NCBI GenBank assembly: GCA_019347575.1
Contig: JAHWKY010000024.1
Span: 1 to 64,000, forward strand
Direction: 5' to 3'
Length of the DNA stretch: 64,000 nt
From: Actinomycetota bacterium
Lineage (GTDB): Bacteria; Actinomycetota; Nitriliruptoria; Nitriliruptorales; Nitriliruptoraceae
The translations under genes were made by a program, and so were the position numbers. Shown one piece after another: positions 57,119 through 64,000 of this stretch; positions within the stretch are counted from its first letter, which is position 1, and each line of letters starts with the position of its first letter. The notes beneath the pieces are model-generated. The model was not told the origin of the DNA. It saw only the letters and a program-made list of their open reading frames with translations, and made no database searches.

Positions 57119-58006
57119 TCACAGCGGGGAGAGCGACTCTCGCGCGTAGATCGCTAGTGCGAGCGCCACCGGCACGACCGCCCAGGCTCGGGCGCGTGTC
57201 TCGATGAGCGTCGCGATGATGACGGCGGTGCCGGCCGCCAGGCTCGCCTGGTACAGGCTCTGGAGCAGGTCGCGGTTGCCGAAGATCCCGCCGAACGCGA
57301 GGAACTGCGCCGCGGCGGCGATGATCATCGGGGCGACGATAGTCGCGCGGGTGGTCTCCATGCCCCCGACGACGGCGCGGTCGGTGAGCAGGACCGCGAC
57401 CGCGAGCCCGCCCACAGTCCACAGGACACCTCCAGGGCGGTACCCGGGCCGGATCGCGTTCAGCAGACCGAACACCAGGGAGGCAGCGGCGGCCCCCATC
57501 CCGAACGTGCGGAGCGCTTCGACCAACGGGAGCACGTTACGAGCGAAGCCGTCGCGGGCCCGGACGGTCAGGAACGGGTACAGCAGCAGCATCCCGAGGA
57601 AGGAGGCCACGATGAAGCCGATGCCGAGCACCAGCGTGGGGAGGTCAGCGGGGTCGAGCACGACGATGAGGTCGCCGAGGGCCGCGTCCGTCAGCGACGT
57701 GCCGTTCGTCCAGCGGGTGAGGATCCCGACGACCGCGACCGGCAGGGCGATGAGCACGCCGAACGACACCCCCGACCGGTCGCCCGACAGACCGAACGCC
57801 CCGATCCCGTGGGCGCGGTAGCGCGCCAGCAGCAGCGGCACCAGTCCGCTCAGCGCGAAGACCCAGCCGATCGCGAGTGCCAGGGCGAGCGTGCCGTCCG
57901 GGTAGCCGGGTAACCGCGCGACGAACTCGCTCACCAGCCCGCCGAGCAGGAAGACCGCAGCGGCCAGCACGAAGTCGCTGCGGGCATCCTCGGAGCTCAT
58001 CCACAT
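57119..58006 (-). CDS. Multi-pass membrane protein of unknown function
   Basis: The protein has 295 residues with about eight hydrophobic helices and few charged residues inside the membrane. It resembles neither CPBP proteases (no EExxxR motif) nor a known transporter. Minus-strand TAGCGT ends eight bases before ATG 58006 (ATG 58000 is an alternative), so the mRNA is nearly leaderless. It is divergent from the CinA-type gene. Confidence 0.72.
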   Translation of the reverse strand: MWMSSEDARSDFVLAAAVFLLGGLVSEFVARLPGYPDGTLALALAIGWVFALSGLVPLLLARYRAHGIGAFGLSGDRSGVSFGVLIALPVAVVGILTRWTNGTSLTDAALGDLIVVLDPADLPTLVLGIGFIVASFLGMLLLYPFLTVRARDGFARNVLPLVEALRTFGMGAAAASLVFGLLNAIRPGYRPGGVLWTVGGLAVAVLLTDRAVVGGMETTRATIVAPMIIAAAAQFLAFGGIFGNRDLLQSLYQASLAAGTAVIIATLIETRARAWAVVPVALALAIYARESLSPL

Positions 58007-58014
58007 GGCGCGGC

Positions 58015-58062
58015 ACGCTACCCGACGCTTCCCGGAGGGCTGTGGAGCGCCACGGCTATCCT
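58015..58062. promoter_or_regulatory. Divergent leaderless -10 pair
   Basis: Minus-strand TAGCGT (58020-58015) lies eight bases before ATG 58006. Plus-strand TATCCT (58057-58062) lies six bases before ATG 58069. Their upstream regions overlap in a 36-base spacer. Confidence 0.55.
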
Positions 58063-58068
58063 CGGTCC

Positions 58069-58908
58069 ATGTTGGAAGCCTCCATCCTCGTCATCGGTGA
58101 CGAGATCCTCGGCGGGTTCGTGCAGGACACGAACTCGCACTGGCTCGCGGAGCGACTGCGTGAACAGGGGGTCCCGCTGACGCGCATCCACACGGTCCCC
58201 GATGATCTTGCGGCGATCGACGAGTGCCTGCAGCTCGAGCTCGGTCGTTCTCGGCCGCGTCTGATCCTCACGACCGGAGGCATCGGACCGACCCCCGACG
58301 ACGTCACCTTCGAGGCGATCGCGACCAGCCTCGGTGTGCCGCTCGTGGAGGAGCCCTGGATCGCCCGCCGGGTCGAGATGGCGATCGGCTGGCAGGGCGA
58401 GCAGGGCATCGAGGTGACCGACGATTTCCGCACCCACATGATGCGGATGGCACGGATCCCCGAGGGTGGCGAGTTGGTCAACCGCGAGGGTGGCTGGGTG
58501 CCGGGGATCCGCTACGACGTAGACGGCGGGATCGACGCCGCGGATGGGGCCACGATCATGATCCTGCCGGGCTTGCCCTCCGAGCTCAGGGGGATCACCA
58601 AGGACGTCATCGAGCCCCTGGTCGAGGATCGCAACCCGCCGTTCGCCGTCCGCGAGCTCACCCACGGCTTCCCAGAATCCGCGCTGAACCTGTGCTTCGC
58701 ATCGCTGATGGATCGCTACCCGGCCGTCAAGGTCGGCTCCTACCCGGGGGTGCCGATGATCGTGCGCCTGATGGGTGAGCCGGAGGCAGTGGATGCCGCG
58801 ATGGCGGAGCTCCGCGCGTTCGTCTCGGAGCTCGAGGCGGGAGGTGCGGGGCGGCTCCGGGAGGCCTGGACCGCGCGCTTCGAGCAGATGGAGCGGCGCA
58901 CGCCGTGA
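58069..58908 (+). CDS. CinA N-terminal/molybdopterin-binding-like protein
   Basis: The protein has 279 residues. The MoaB/Mog-like fold has ASILVIGDEILGGFVQDTNS and LILTTGGIGPTPDDVTFEA, the signature shared by CinA N-terminal and molybdopterin-binding domains. The C-terminal PncC deamidase domain of full CinA is missing, so this is the short form. CinA N-terminal domains act as ADP-ribose pyrophosphatases; activity here is likely but unproven. The frame upstream of ATG 58069 is antisense to the membrane protein. TATCCT six bases upstream predicts a leaderless mRNA. The stop overlaps the next start (GTGA). Confidence 0.85.
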   Translation: MLEASILVIGDEILGGFVQDTNSHWLAERLREQGVPLTRIHTVPDDLAAIDECLQLELGRSRPRLILTTGGIGPTPDDVTFEAIATSLGVPLVEEPWIARRVEMAIGWQGEQGIEVTDDFRTHMMRMARIPEGGELVNREGGWVPGIRYDVDGGIDAADGATIMILPGLPSELRGITKDVIEPLVEDRNPPFAVRELTHGFPESALNLCFASLMDRYPAVKVGSYPGVPMIVRLMGEPEAVDAAMAELRAFVSELEAGGAGRLREAWTARFEQMERRTP

Positions 58909-59741
58909 CCCGCTGCCTGCTCTTCGTCCACGCCCACCCCGACGACGAGTCATCGAAGGGCGCCGCGACGGCCGCTCGCTACGCCGATGCCGGCACGCGC
59001 GTCGTGCTGGTCACGTGCACCGACGGTGGTGCCGGGGAGGTGCTCAACGACAAGCACCCTCCGGTCGCGCCTGAGGACATGGTCGACAAGCGCCGGCAGG
59101 AGCTGGCCGATGCGGTCGGGATCCTGGGCTTCAGCGCGACCTACCAGCTCGGCTTCCCCGATTCCGGCTACCACGAGGACCCCTCTGGCATCCCCGAGGA
59201 TGCGTTCGCTCGCACACCGGTGGACGAGGCCGCGACGCCGCTGGCCGACGTGCTGCGGCGGGAACGCCCCGATGTCGTCGTGACGTACCCCGACGACAGC
59301 GGCTACCCCCACCCTGACCACATCATGGTGCACACGGTCACGATGCGCGCCGTCGAACTTGCTCGCGACGACGACGGCGAGGTGCTCGGCCACGCCGTTC
59401 CGAAGCTCTACAGCAGCGGGGGGTTCTCGGCCGAGCGCGTGCACTCGCTGCACGAGGCCATGCTCGCTCGGGAGCTCGACAGCCCGTACGAGGGCTGGCT
59501 CGAACGCCGCGCCGATCGCCCTGCCCGCGACTGCGACGCACGCATCGAGGTGGGCGAGTACCTGGCCCTTCGTGACGAGGCTCTGCTGGCGCACGCCACC
59601 CAGATCGATCCCGACGGATGGTGGTTCGCCGTGCCGCGGGACCTGGAGCGCGAGGTGTTCCCTTACGAGTGCTTCACGCTGCTTCACAGCGAGGTACCCG
59701 TGTCGCTGCCCGAGCACGACCTGTTCGCCGGACTGGAGTGA
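58905..59741 (+). CDS. mca: PIG-L/LmbE deacetylase, mycothiol S-conjugate amidase-like
   Basis: This 278-residue zinc-dependent amidase/deacetylase has AHPDDES at the N-terminus (ligands H11, D14; base D13) and HPDH at about 136-139 for the third ligand. Stretches VHAHPDDESSKGAATAARY, VTCTDGG and YPHPDHIMVHTVTMRAV resemble Mca, which cleaves mycothiol S-conjugates for export as mercapturic acids, more than MshB. This supports mycothiol as the thiol of this organism. It overlaps the CinA-type gene by four bases, and the next gene starts five bases after its stop. Confidence 0.87.
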   Translation: MTRCLLFVHAHPDDESSKGAATAARYADAGTRVVLVTCTDGGAGEVLNDKHPPVAPEDMVDKRRQELADAVGILGFSATYQLGFPDSGYHEDPSGIPEDAFARTPVDEAATPLADVLRRERPDVVVTYPDDSGYPHPDHIMVHTVTMRAVELARDDDGEVLGHAVPKLYSSGGFSAERVHSLHEAMLARELDSPYEGWLERRADRPARDCDARIEVGEYLALRDEALLAHATQIDPDGWWFAVPRDLEREVFPYECFTLLHSEVPVSLPEHDLFAGLE

Positions 59742-59745
59742 GAGC

Positions 59746-60765
59746 GTGCACGATCTCTACGAACGCATCGTCGCGGCCGACGGACGCAGCGGGATCTACG
59801 AGTCGAACTACCTGAAGGCTAACGCCCCGGACGGGTCAGGAGCCTTCTGGTTGAAGCACAACGTGCTGATCCCGGCGATCGGGCTCGACTTCCCCTCTGT
59901 GGCCGAGTTCTGGGCCGTGCTGTGGCGCCGCGAGGGCCCACCGCAGGTGTGGAAACGGTCGGTGGACCTCGGTGCCGTCAGCCTGTCCTCCGACCGGGTC
60001 GAGATCACCTCGGAGTCGGTCCGGCTCGAGCCCGACCGCGCTCAGGGCTCGCTCGTCGGCGAAGCGGAGGTCAGCTGGGAGCTGTCGATGCGCCACGAGT
60101 TGCCGCCCCTGCGTCACTTCGACGCCGACTGGATGTACGAGGCCGGCTTCCCCCGCAAGAAGGTCGTGACCGGCTCCCCACGGACCGTCTTCGACGGACG
60201 CTTCGTCGTCGACGGTGAGCCGATCGAGGTGGACGGCTGGGTCGGCCACCGCAACCACAACTGGGGCACCGAGCACGCCTACCGCTACGCGTACGGCGGC
60301 TGCAACCTGTGGGAGGACGGCAGCGATCTCACCGTCGAGGGCTTCACGGTCCAGGTCCGGCTCGCCGGACCGGTGCGGTCGCCGTGGTTGACCATGCTGA
60401 ACGGACTCGAGCGGGGCGCGCGCTACGGCGCCGGGTCGGTCGCCGCGTCGCTGCGGTCGCTGGGCGACGTGTCGTGGCCGGAGTGGAAGGCGTCCGTGCC
60501 GTGCGCCGACGGTCGCCGTGCCCGTCTGCGGATGCGCCTGGACCCGACCCGCGCGGCCGGCTTGCGCTACCTGCACCCCGACGGGGCGGTCAGCTACTGC
60601 TACAACGTCAAGGATGCCGAGACCAGGCTCGTGCTCGGCACCCTCTCGTACCGTTCGAGGGCGGGTGAGCTCGAGTTCCTCTTCCCCGATCCCGTGCCGG
60701 GCATCCCCCTCCACGGCGAGTCGAGCGTCGACGAGCTCCGCGACAACCTCGTCTACGGCACCTGA
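59746..60765 (+). CDS. CrtC/tocopherol-cyclase-like lipocalin-fold protein
   Basis: The protein has 339 residues from GTG 59746. The N-terminus reads GIYESNYLKANAP and AFWLKHNVLIPA, followed by two beta-rich halves. WVGHRNHNWGTEHAYRYAYG is the feature typical of hydroxyneurosporene-synthase/tocopherol-cyclase-like proteins, where a histidine/tryptophan motif lies between the barrels. Enzymatic activity on a carotenoid or terpenoid is only a possibility; most actinobacterial members are uncharacterised. It probably forms an operon with the Mca-type gene. Its end overlaps the AstE-like gene by 13 bases. Confidence 0.65.
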   Translation: MHDLYERIVAADGRSGIYESNYLKANAPDGSGAFWLKHNVLIPAIGLDFPSVAEFWAVLWRREGPPQVWKRSVDLGAVSLSSDRVEITSESVRLEPDRAQGSLVGEAEVSWELSMRHELPPLRHFDADWMYEAGFPRKKVVTGSPRTVFDGRFVVDGEPIEVDGWVGHRNHNWGTEHAYRYAYGGCNLWEDGSDLTVEGFTVQVRLAGPVRSPWLTMLNGLERGARYGAGSVAASLRSLGDVSWPEWKASVPCADGRRARLRMRLDPTRAAGLRYLHPDGAVSYCYNVKDAETRLVLGTLSYRSRAGELEFLFPDPVPGIPLHGESSVDELRDNLVYGT

Positions 60766-61820
60766 TCGGGCGCGATCACCGGGGTCCGGAGCGGCGTTGT
60801 GAGGTAGAAGAGGCAGTCCTTGCGCGCCGCCTCGACCGTGCGCGTCATCATGACGGGCGTCGCCGCCGACGTGGTGACCACCGCTCCGTCCACCACGTGG
60901 AAGTGGGCCTCGGTGACGTCGTTGCCGGCAGCGTCCAGCGCAAGCAGCGGCACCGCCGCTCCGGCGTGGACCCGGCCGATCACGTGGCCGGCCTCCACCG
61001 CGCGGAAGTTGGTCACGTCCGAGTTCTCGGCGACCACGAAGTCGATCTCGTCGGACAGATCGCCCCCGAAGCGGAACAGGACCTCGGGGCGCACGAGGAC
61101 CTTCCGCATCGCTCCGAGCAGGTCGAAGTCGCGCTCGAGGACGTCGTCGCGCAGCGGTGGGGAGCCGAGGTAGCGCCGCAGCCCGTCGACCGCGAACGCC
61201 AGCGACTCGGGGCGGTCCGGGAGTCCGCACTCGACCGCGATGGCCGGGCAGTCGTCCTGCAGCGCCTCCATGAGGGTGCGCGCGTCGAGCTCCCAGTGCA
61301 GGATCGTCGAGGTGAACAGCGTGGCGAGGTTGATCGCGTCCTCGCGCAGCACGGTGACGATGGCGTAGAAGGGGTTGTTGCCGCTGTTGTTGTGCACGTC
61401 GACGAGGGACTCGAGCTTGGCTTCGCGCAGCTCGTGCAGCAGCGCGTCGGCGGCGCGGCGGATCTGGGTCGTCGGCTGGTCGAGTCCCCACACGCGGTTG
61501 AAGTCCTCCTGATCGTCGAGGTAACGGTGGGCGAAGCCCTCGTCAGCCAGGGCCGCCCGGACGTTGCCGATGAGCACGTAGAGGTCGAAGGGGTAGCTGC
61601 GCCGTCGCCGCATGATGCGCAGGACGGCCTGGTAGCCGGTCGTCTCGTCGCCGTGGAGGAGGGTGGCGATGGCGCGCGGCCGCTGCTCGCCCCGGCCGGG
61701 AACGCGGATGAGGGTGGGCTTGCCGAGGGCGCGCAGGAGCTCGTTCTCGTCGAGCTCGAGCAGCTCGTCCGCGAGCCCCTCCGGGAACCACCGGTACAGC
61801 TCGCTCGTCTCCGCCGCCAT
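60753..61820 (-). CDS. Succinylglutamate desuccinylase/aspartoacylase-like (M14) metallohydrolase
   Basis: The protein has 355 residues. Zinc ligands H56 and E59 (LLHGDETTGYQA) and H143 (DVHNNSGNNP) match the AstE/AspA family, with NVRAA and a late glutamate (AIAVECGLPDRPESLA) as the expected substrate and catalytic residues. A C-terminal beta-barrel-like part ends the chain. It removes an acyl group from an amino acid, or trims a carboxy-terminal residue; the substrate is unknown. It lies behind the GCS2-like ligase on the same strand, which suggests a joint role on a glutamate-type compound. TAGACT is 24 bases upstream. Confidence 0.85.
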   Translation of the reverse strand: MAAETSELYRWFPEGLADELLELDENELLRALGKPTLIRVPGRGEQRPRAIATLLHGDETTGYQAVLRIMRRRRSYPFDLYVLIGNVRAALADEGFAHRYLDDQEDFNRVWGLDQPTTQIRRAADALLHELREAKLESLVDVHNNSGNNPFYAIVTVLREDAINLATLFTSTILHWELDARTLMEALQDDCPAIAVECGLPDRPESLAFAVDGLRRYLGSPPLRDDVLERDFDLLGAMRKVLVRPEVLFRFGGDLSDEIDFVVAENSDVTNFRAVEAGHVIGRVHAGAAVPLLALDAAGNDVTEAHFHVVDGAVVTTSAATPVMMTRTVEAARKDCLFYLTTPLRTPVIAPDQVP

Positions 61821-61844
61821 CCACCCTCGTCATCCGGGGCGCGC

Positions 61845-61850
61845 AGTCTA
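61845..61850 (-). promoter_or_regulatory. -10 element (TAGACT) of the AstE-like gene
   Basis: Minus-strand TAGACT lies 24 bases before the ATG at 61820, giving this gene its own promoter behind the ligase gene. Confidence 0.45.
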
Positions 61851-61895
61851 CGGCGGGGTGACGTCGAGAAGGGCCGACGCAGGCGCCCACGCCGG

Positions 61896-63410
61896 CTACA
61901 GGGAGGGCCAGGTGTGGACGGGTTCGTTGGACGACATGTGCTCGATGTAGGCCTTGGTCATGTTGATCAGGGCGTCGTGGCGGTCCATGGCGTCGCCGTC
62001 GAAGAACTTGCGGAACGTGGCGGCTTGCCACGTCGCCCCGGTCTGGCGCTTGAGGCAGCGCTGTTCGATGACGCCCAGGTACAGGTCGCGGTCCCGGCGG
62101 TCCACGCCCCACGAGGTCAGTCCCTCGTGGGCCATGGGTAGCAGCTTGCGGAGCACGAGCTCGGTCGCCGGAACCTCACCCACGCCGGGCCAGAACAGCT
62201 CCGAGTCGATGCCCCGCTTCGCTGCCGTGAAGAAGTTCTCCGCAGCGGCGTAGAACGACAGCTGCCTGTGCGGCGGCTCGTCGGCTTCCGCCAGCGCGTG
62301 GACGGCGCCGTAGTAGAACGCCGCGTTGGCCATGGTGTCGACGATGGTCGGACCGGCGGGCAGGACGCGGTTCTCCACCCGGATGTGGGGCTTGCCTCGG
62401 GCGACGTCGTACACCGGGCGGTTCCAGCGGTAGATGGTCCCGTTGTGGAGCTTGAGCTCCTCGAGGTGGGGGATGTCGCCGCTCTCGACCACCTCCAAGG
62501 GGTCAGCGCTGGGTTCGGTGAGCGGCAGAAGCGCCGGGAAGTAGCGCACGTTCTCGTCGAACAGGTCGAGAACGTCGTCGATCCACTTCTCCCCGAACCA
62601 CACGCGCGGTCGGACCCCCTGGGCCGCGAGCTCCTCTGGGCGCGTGTCGATCGACTGCTCGAACAGCGCGATGCGGGTCTCGCGCCACAGCTCCTTGCCG
62701 AGGAAGAAGGGCGAGTTGCAGCCGATGGCGACCTGGACCGCCGACACCATCTGGGCCGCGTTCCAGTAGGCGGCGAAATCGCCGGGGTCGGTCTGCAGGT
62801 GCAGCTGCACCGAGGTGGCCGCGGCCTCGAAGGTGATCGACGAGGTCTGCGTCGCGAGCTTGTCGACACCCTCGATGTTGATCACCAGGTCCTCGCCCCG
62901 CGCCTGGAGGATCATCTCGTTGAGCAGGTGGTAGCGGGGGTTGGCGGACAGGTTCTGGATGGTGACGTGGAGGTCCTCGAGGGTCGGCAGGATGCCGATC
63001 ATGACGACGCGGGCATCCATCTCCTCGGCCCGACGCTGCGCGTGGTTCAGCGAGGTGAGCAGCTCCTCCTCGAGCTCACGGAAGACGGTCCCCACGATCT
63101 TGTGCGGGGCGAGGTTGAACTCGATGTTGAACTGGGCGAGTTCGGTCTGGAAGTCCTCCGACTCGATGCGGTCGAGCAGCTCCTGGTTGACCATCATGGG
63201 CACGCCGTCGGTGTCGACGACGTAGAACTCCATCTCGACACCGAGCAGCCGTCGGCCGGTCTCGAACTGCCCCCGGTCGAGCATGATCCGCATCGCTTCG
63301 AGGCAGCGCTTGACCTTCTCGCGGTACTGCTGGCGGTCCTCGCGTGTGAAGCGGACCTGCTCGATGTCCTGGCCCATCTCGGTGCCCGACTCCCGCTCGT
63401 CCCGCGCCAT
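61896..63410 (-). CDS. Glutamate-cysteine ligase (GCS2)-like carboxylate-amine ligase
   Basis: The protein has 504 residues. The GCS2 features are LLGVEMEFYVVD near residue 55, QFNIEFNLAPHKIVG, VQLHLQTDPGDFAAYWNAAQ and KPHIRVENRVLPAGPTIVDT. These ATP-grasp-independent ligases join an amine to a glutamate gamma-carboxyl or related acid. A mycothiol-using organism does not need glutathione, so the amine partner is uncertain. ATG 63410 has little ribosome site; ATG 63377 is an alternative. It lies between the partial heme-oxygenase-like gene and the AstE-like gene on the same strand. Confidence 0.88.
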   Translation of the reverse strand: MARDERESGTEMGQDIEQVRFTREDRQQYREKVKRCLEAMRIMLDRGQFETGRRLLGVEMEFYVVDTDGVPMMVNQELLDRIESEDFQTELAQFNIEFNLAPHKIVGTVFRELEEELLTSLNHAQRRAEEMDARVVMIGILPTLEDLHVTIQNLSANPRYHLLNEMILQARGEDLVINIEGVDKLATQTSSITFEAAATSVQLHLQTDPGDFAAYWNAAQMVSAVQVAIGCNSPFFLGKELWRETRIALFEQSIDTRPEELAAQGVRPRVWFGEKWIDDVLDLFDENVRYFPALLPLTEPSADPLEVVESGDIPHLEELKLHNGTIYRWNRPVYDVARGKPHIRVENRVLPAGPTIVDTMANAAFYYGAVHALAEADEPPHRQLSFYAAAENFFTAAKRGIDSELFWPGVGEVPATELVLRKLLPMAHEGLTSWGVDRRDRDLYLGVIEQRCLKRQTGATWQAATFRKFFDGDAMDRHDALINMTKAYIEHMSSNEPVHTWPSL

Positions 63411-63440
63411 CCTAGGGACGACGCTGGGACGCGTCCGGCA

Positions 63441-63446
63441 ACCCTA
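63441..63446 (-). promoter_or_regulatory. -10 element (TAGGGT) of the GCS2-like gene
   Basis: Minus-strand TAGGGT lies 30 bases before the ATG at 63410 and overlaps the stop region of the upstream gene. Confidence 0.35.
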
Positions 63447-64000
63447 CGCGACGTCCTCGCGCGGGTCGTCGGCTGGTCGTGGTGGCTCGCCGAGACCGGG
63501 AACGTGGGACGGTTCGGGCAGGGGGCGGCGCAGCGAGGTGTCTCCCCTGTCCCACGCGTCCGTCACGTGGCGGGTCAGACGCGACTCGACCGCTCCGAGC
63601 GCGAGCGCCCCGAACGCGATGTCTCCGACGAGCTGCGGGTCCTGATCGGCGAGCCCCGCGGCGAGCTGTTCGGCGGCGATGGTCTGGTGGTGAGCGTCCG
63701 CGACGACGTGGGTGTCGTAGAACAGCCGGGTCCACGCGTCGAGGCCGTGACGGCGCAGGACGAGGCTGAGATCCGCCATCACCCGCACCGAGGTCATCTC
63801 GAAGGCGGCGAGGTGGCCGATGGCGGCACCGCGGAGGCGCCGGTGCAGGCCGAACAGGCTCGCGAGGTTCACCGACGTGAGCGTCAGCCCCGGGATGTGG
63901 TCGAGGTAGGCGTGGTAGCGAGGATCGAGGCCGAGACGCTCGAGCGTCGTCGCGAACAGCTCCGCGTGGATGTCCTCCTCCCGCCCCTCGCCGTACTCCT
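63444..64000 (-). CDS. Heme-oxygenase-like, iron-containing redox enzyme (5' end outside window)
   Basis: 185 codons are visible; the start lies beyond the right edge. The all-helical pattern with likely metal residues fits heme-oxygenase-like di-metal oxidases: EEDIHAELFATTLERLG, HLAAFEMTSVRVMADL and LFYDTHVVADAHHQTI. Such enzymes use a non-heme iron pair, for example to cleave or oxidise amino- or fatty-acid groups. The C-terminal 30 residues are disordered. It is followed on the same strand by the GCS2-like ligase, 33 bases away. GTG 63872 could be misread as a start but lies in the middle of the fold. Confidence 0.8.
   Translation of the reverse strand, partial: EYGEGREEDIHAELFATTLERLGLDPRYHAYLDHIPGLTLTSVNLASLFGLHRRLRGAAIGHLAAFEMTSVRVMADLSLVLRRHGLDAWTRLFYDTHVVADAHHQTIAAEQLAAGLADQDPQLVGDIAFGALALGAVESRLTRHVTDAWDRGDTSLRRPLPEPSHVPGLGEPPRPADDPREDVA

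Overview
This window comes from a high-GC (about 70%) actinobacterium. The signs are dense GTG and TTG starts, very short intergenic gaps, a mycothiol-type deacetylase/amidase, and a sigE / anti-sigma / htrA / tatB / mrp neighbourhood whose gene order resembles that of mycobacteria. There is no rRNA, tRNA, CRISPR or phage gene. A degenerate 13E12-type HNH gene is the only clearly mobile-like locus. The exact lineage cannot be fixed from the sequence; a deep-branching actinobacterial class is plausible.

Layout. 2-8467: seven tandem paralogues of a multi-pass membrane protein with variable N-terminal membrane halves and a nearly identical C-terminal block, interrupted by one reverse-strand SRPBCC gene. 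8478-11187: a small coiled-coil membrane protein, a GAF/PP2C phosphatase fused to an anti-sigma-type HATPase, and two STAS antagonists (a partner-switching module). 11264-21632: a hypothetical protein, a thiolase, a lipoprotein-like protein, two FlK-like thioesterases, a cupin, a sortase-anchored CocE-like hydrolase, a leucyl aminopeptidase and a ThDP enzyme. 21776-28235: the sigma-E envelope stress locus, from O-methyltransferase through sigE, anti-sigma, RseB-like, HtrA, TatB and PAP2 to Mrp. 28331-31498: a PilB/GspE ATPase fused to a receiver domain, divergent from an LppM-like lipoprotein. 32520-33772: an HNH pseudogene broken by two copies of a palindromic repeat. 33956-48759: NUDIX, three acyl-CoA dehydrogenases, PHP, FHA-LuxR, MarC, HerA-like ATPase, ParA, Zn ribbon, DEAD-box helicase, SpoU methylase and FxsA. 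48777-53721: a seven-FN3 surface protein overlapping a GAF-GGDEF cyclase. 53876-64000: FAH hydrolase, crotonyl-CoA carboxylase/reductase, a NERD-like membrane protein, CinA-type protein, Mca-type amidase, a lipocalin-like protein, an AstE-like metallopeptidase, a GCS2 ligase and a partial heme-oxygenase-like enzyme.

How it works together. The acyl-CoA dehydrogenases, thiolase, hot-dog thioesterases, FAH enzyme and crotonyl-CoA carboxylase/reductase point to acyl-CoA and dicarboxylate metabolism, probably with an ethylmalonyl-CoA pathway. Two signalling blocks stand out. One is a membrane-protein array beside a phosphatase/kinase/STAS switch. The other is a sigma-E operon carrying its own GGAAC-N17-CGTT promoter. 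A GGDEF cyclase and a PilB ATPase with an MshEN-like N-terminus and a C-terminal receiver domain hint at c-di-GMP and phosphorelay control of pili.

Promoter grammar is unusually readable. TANNNT -10 hexamers recur about 25-60 bp before many starts. In at least four genes the hexamer lies only 6-7 bp before the start codon, implying leaderless mRNAs. Several divergent gene pairs have -10 elements a few base pairs apart, and in one case they share the same TA step.
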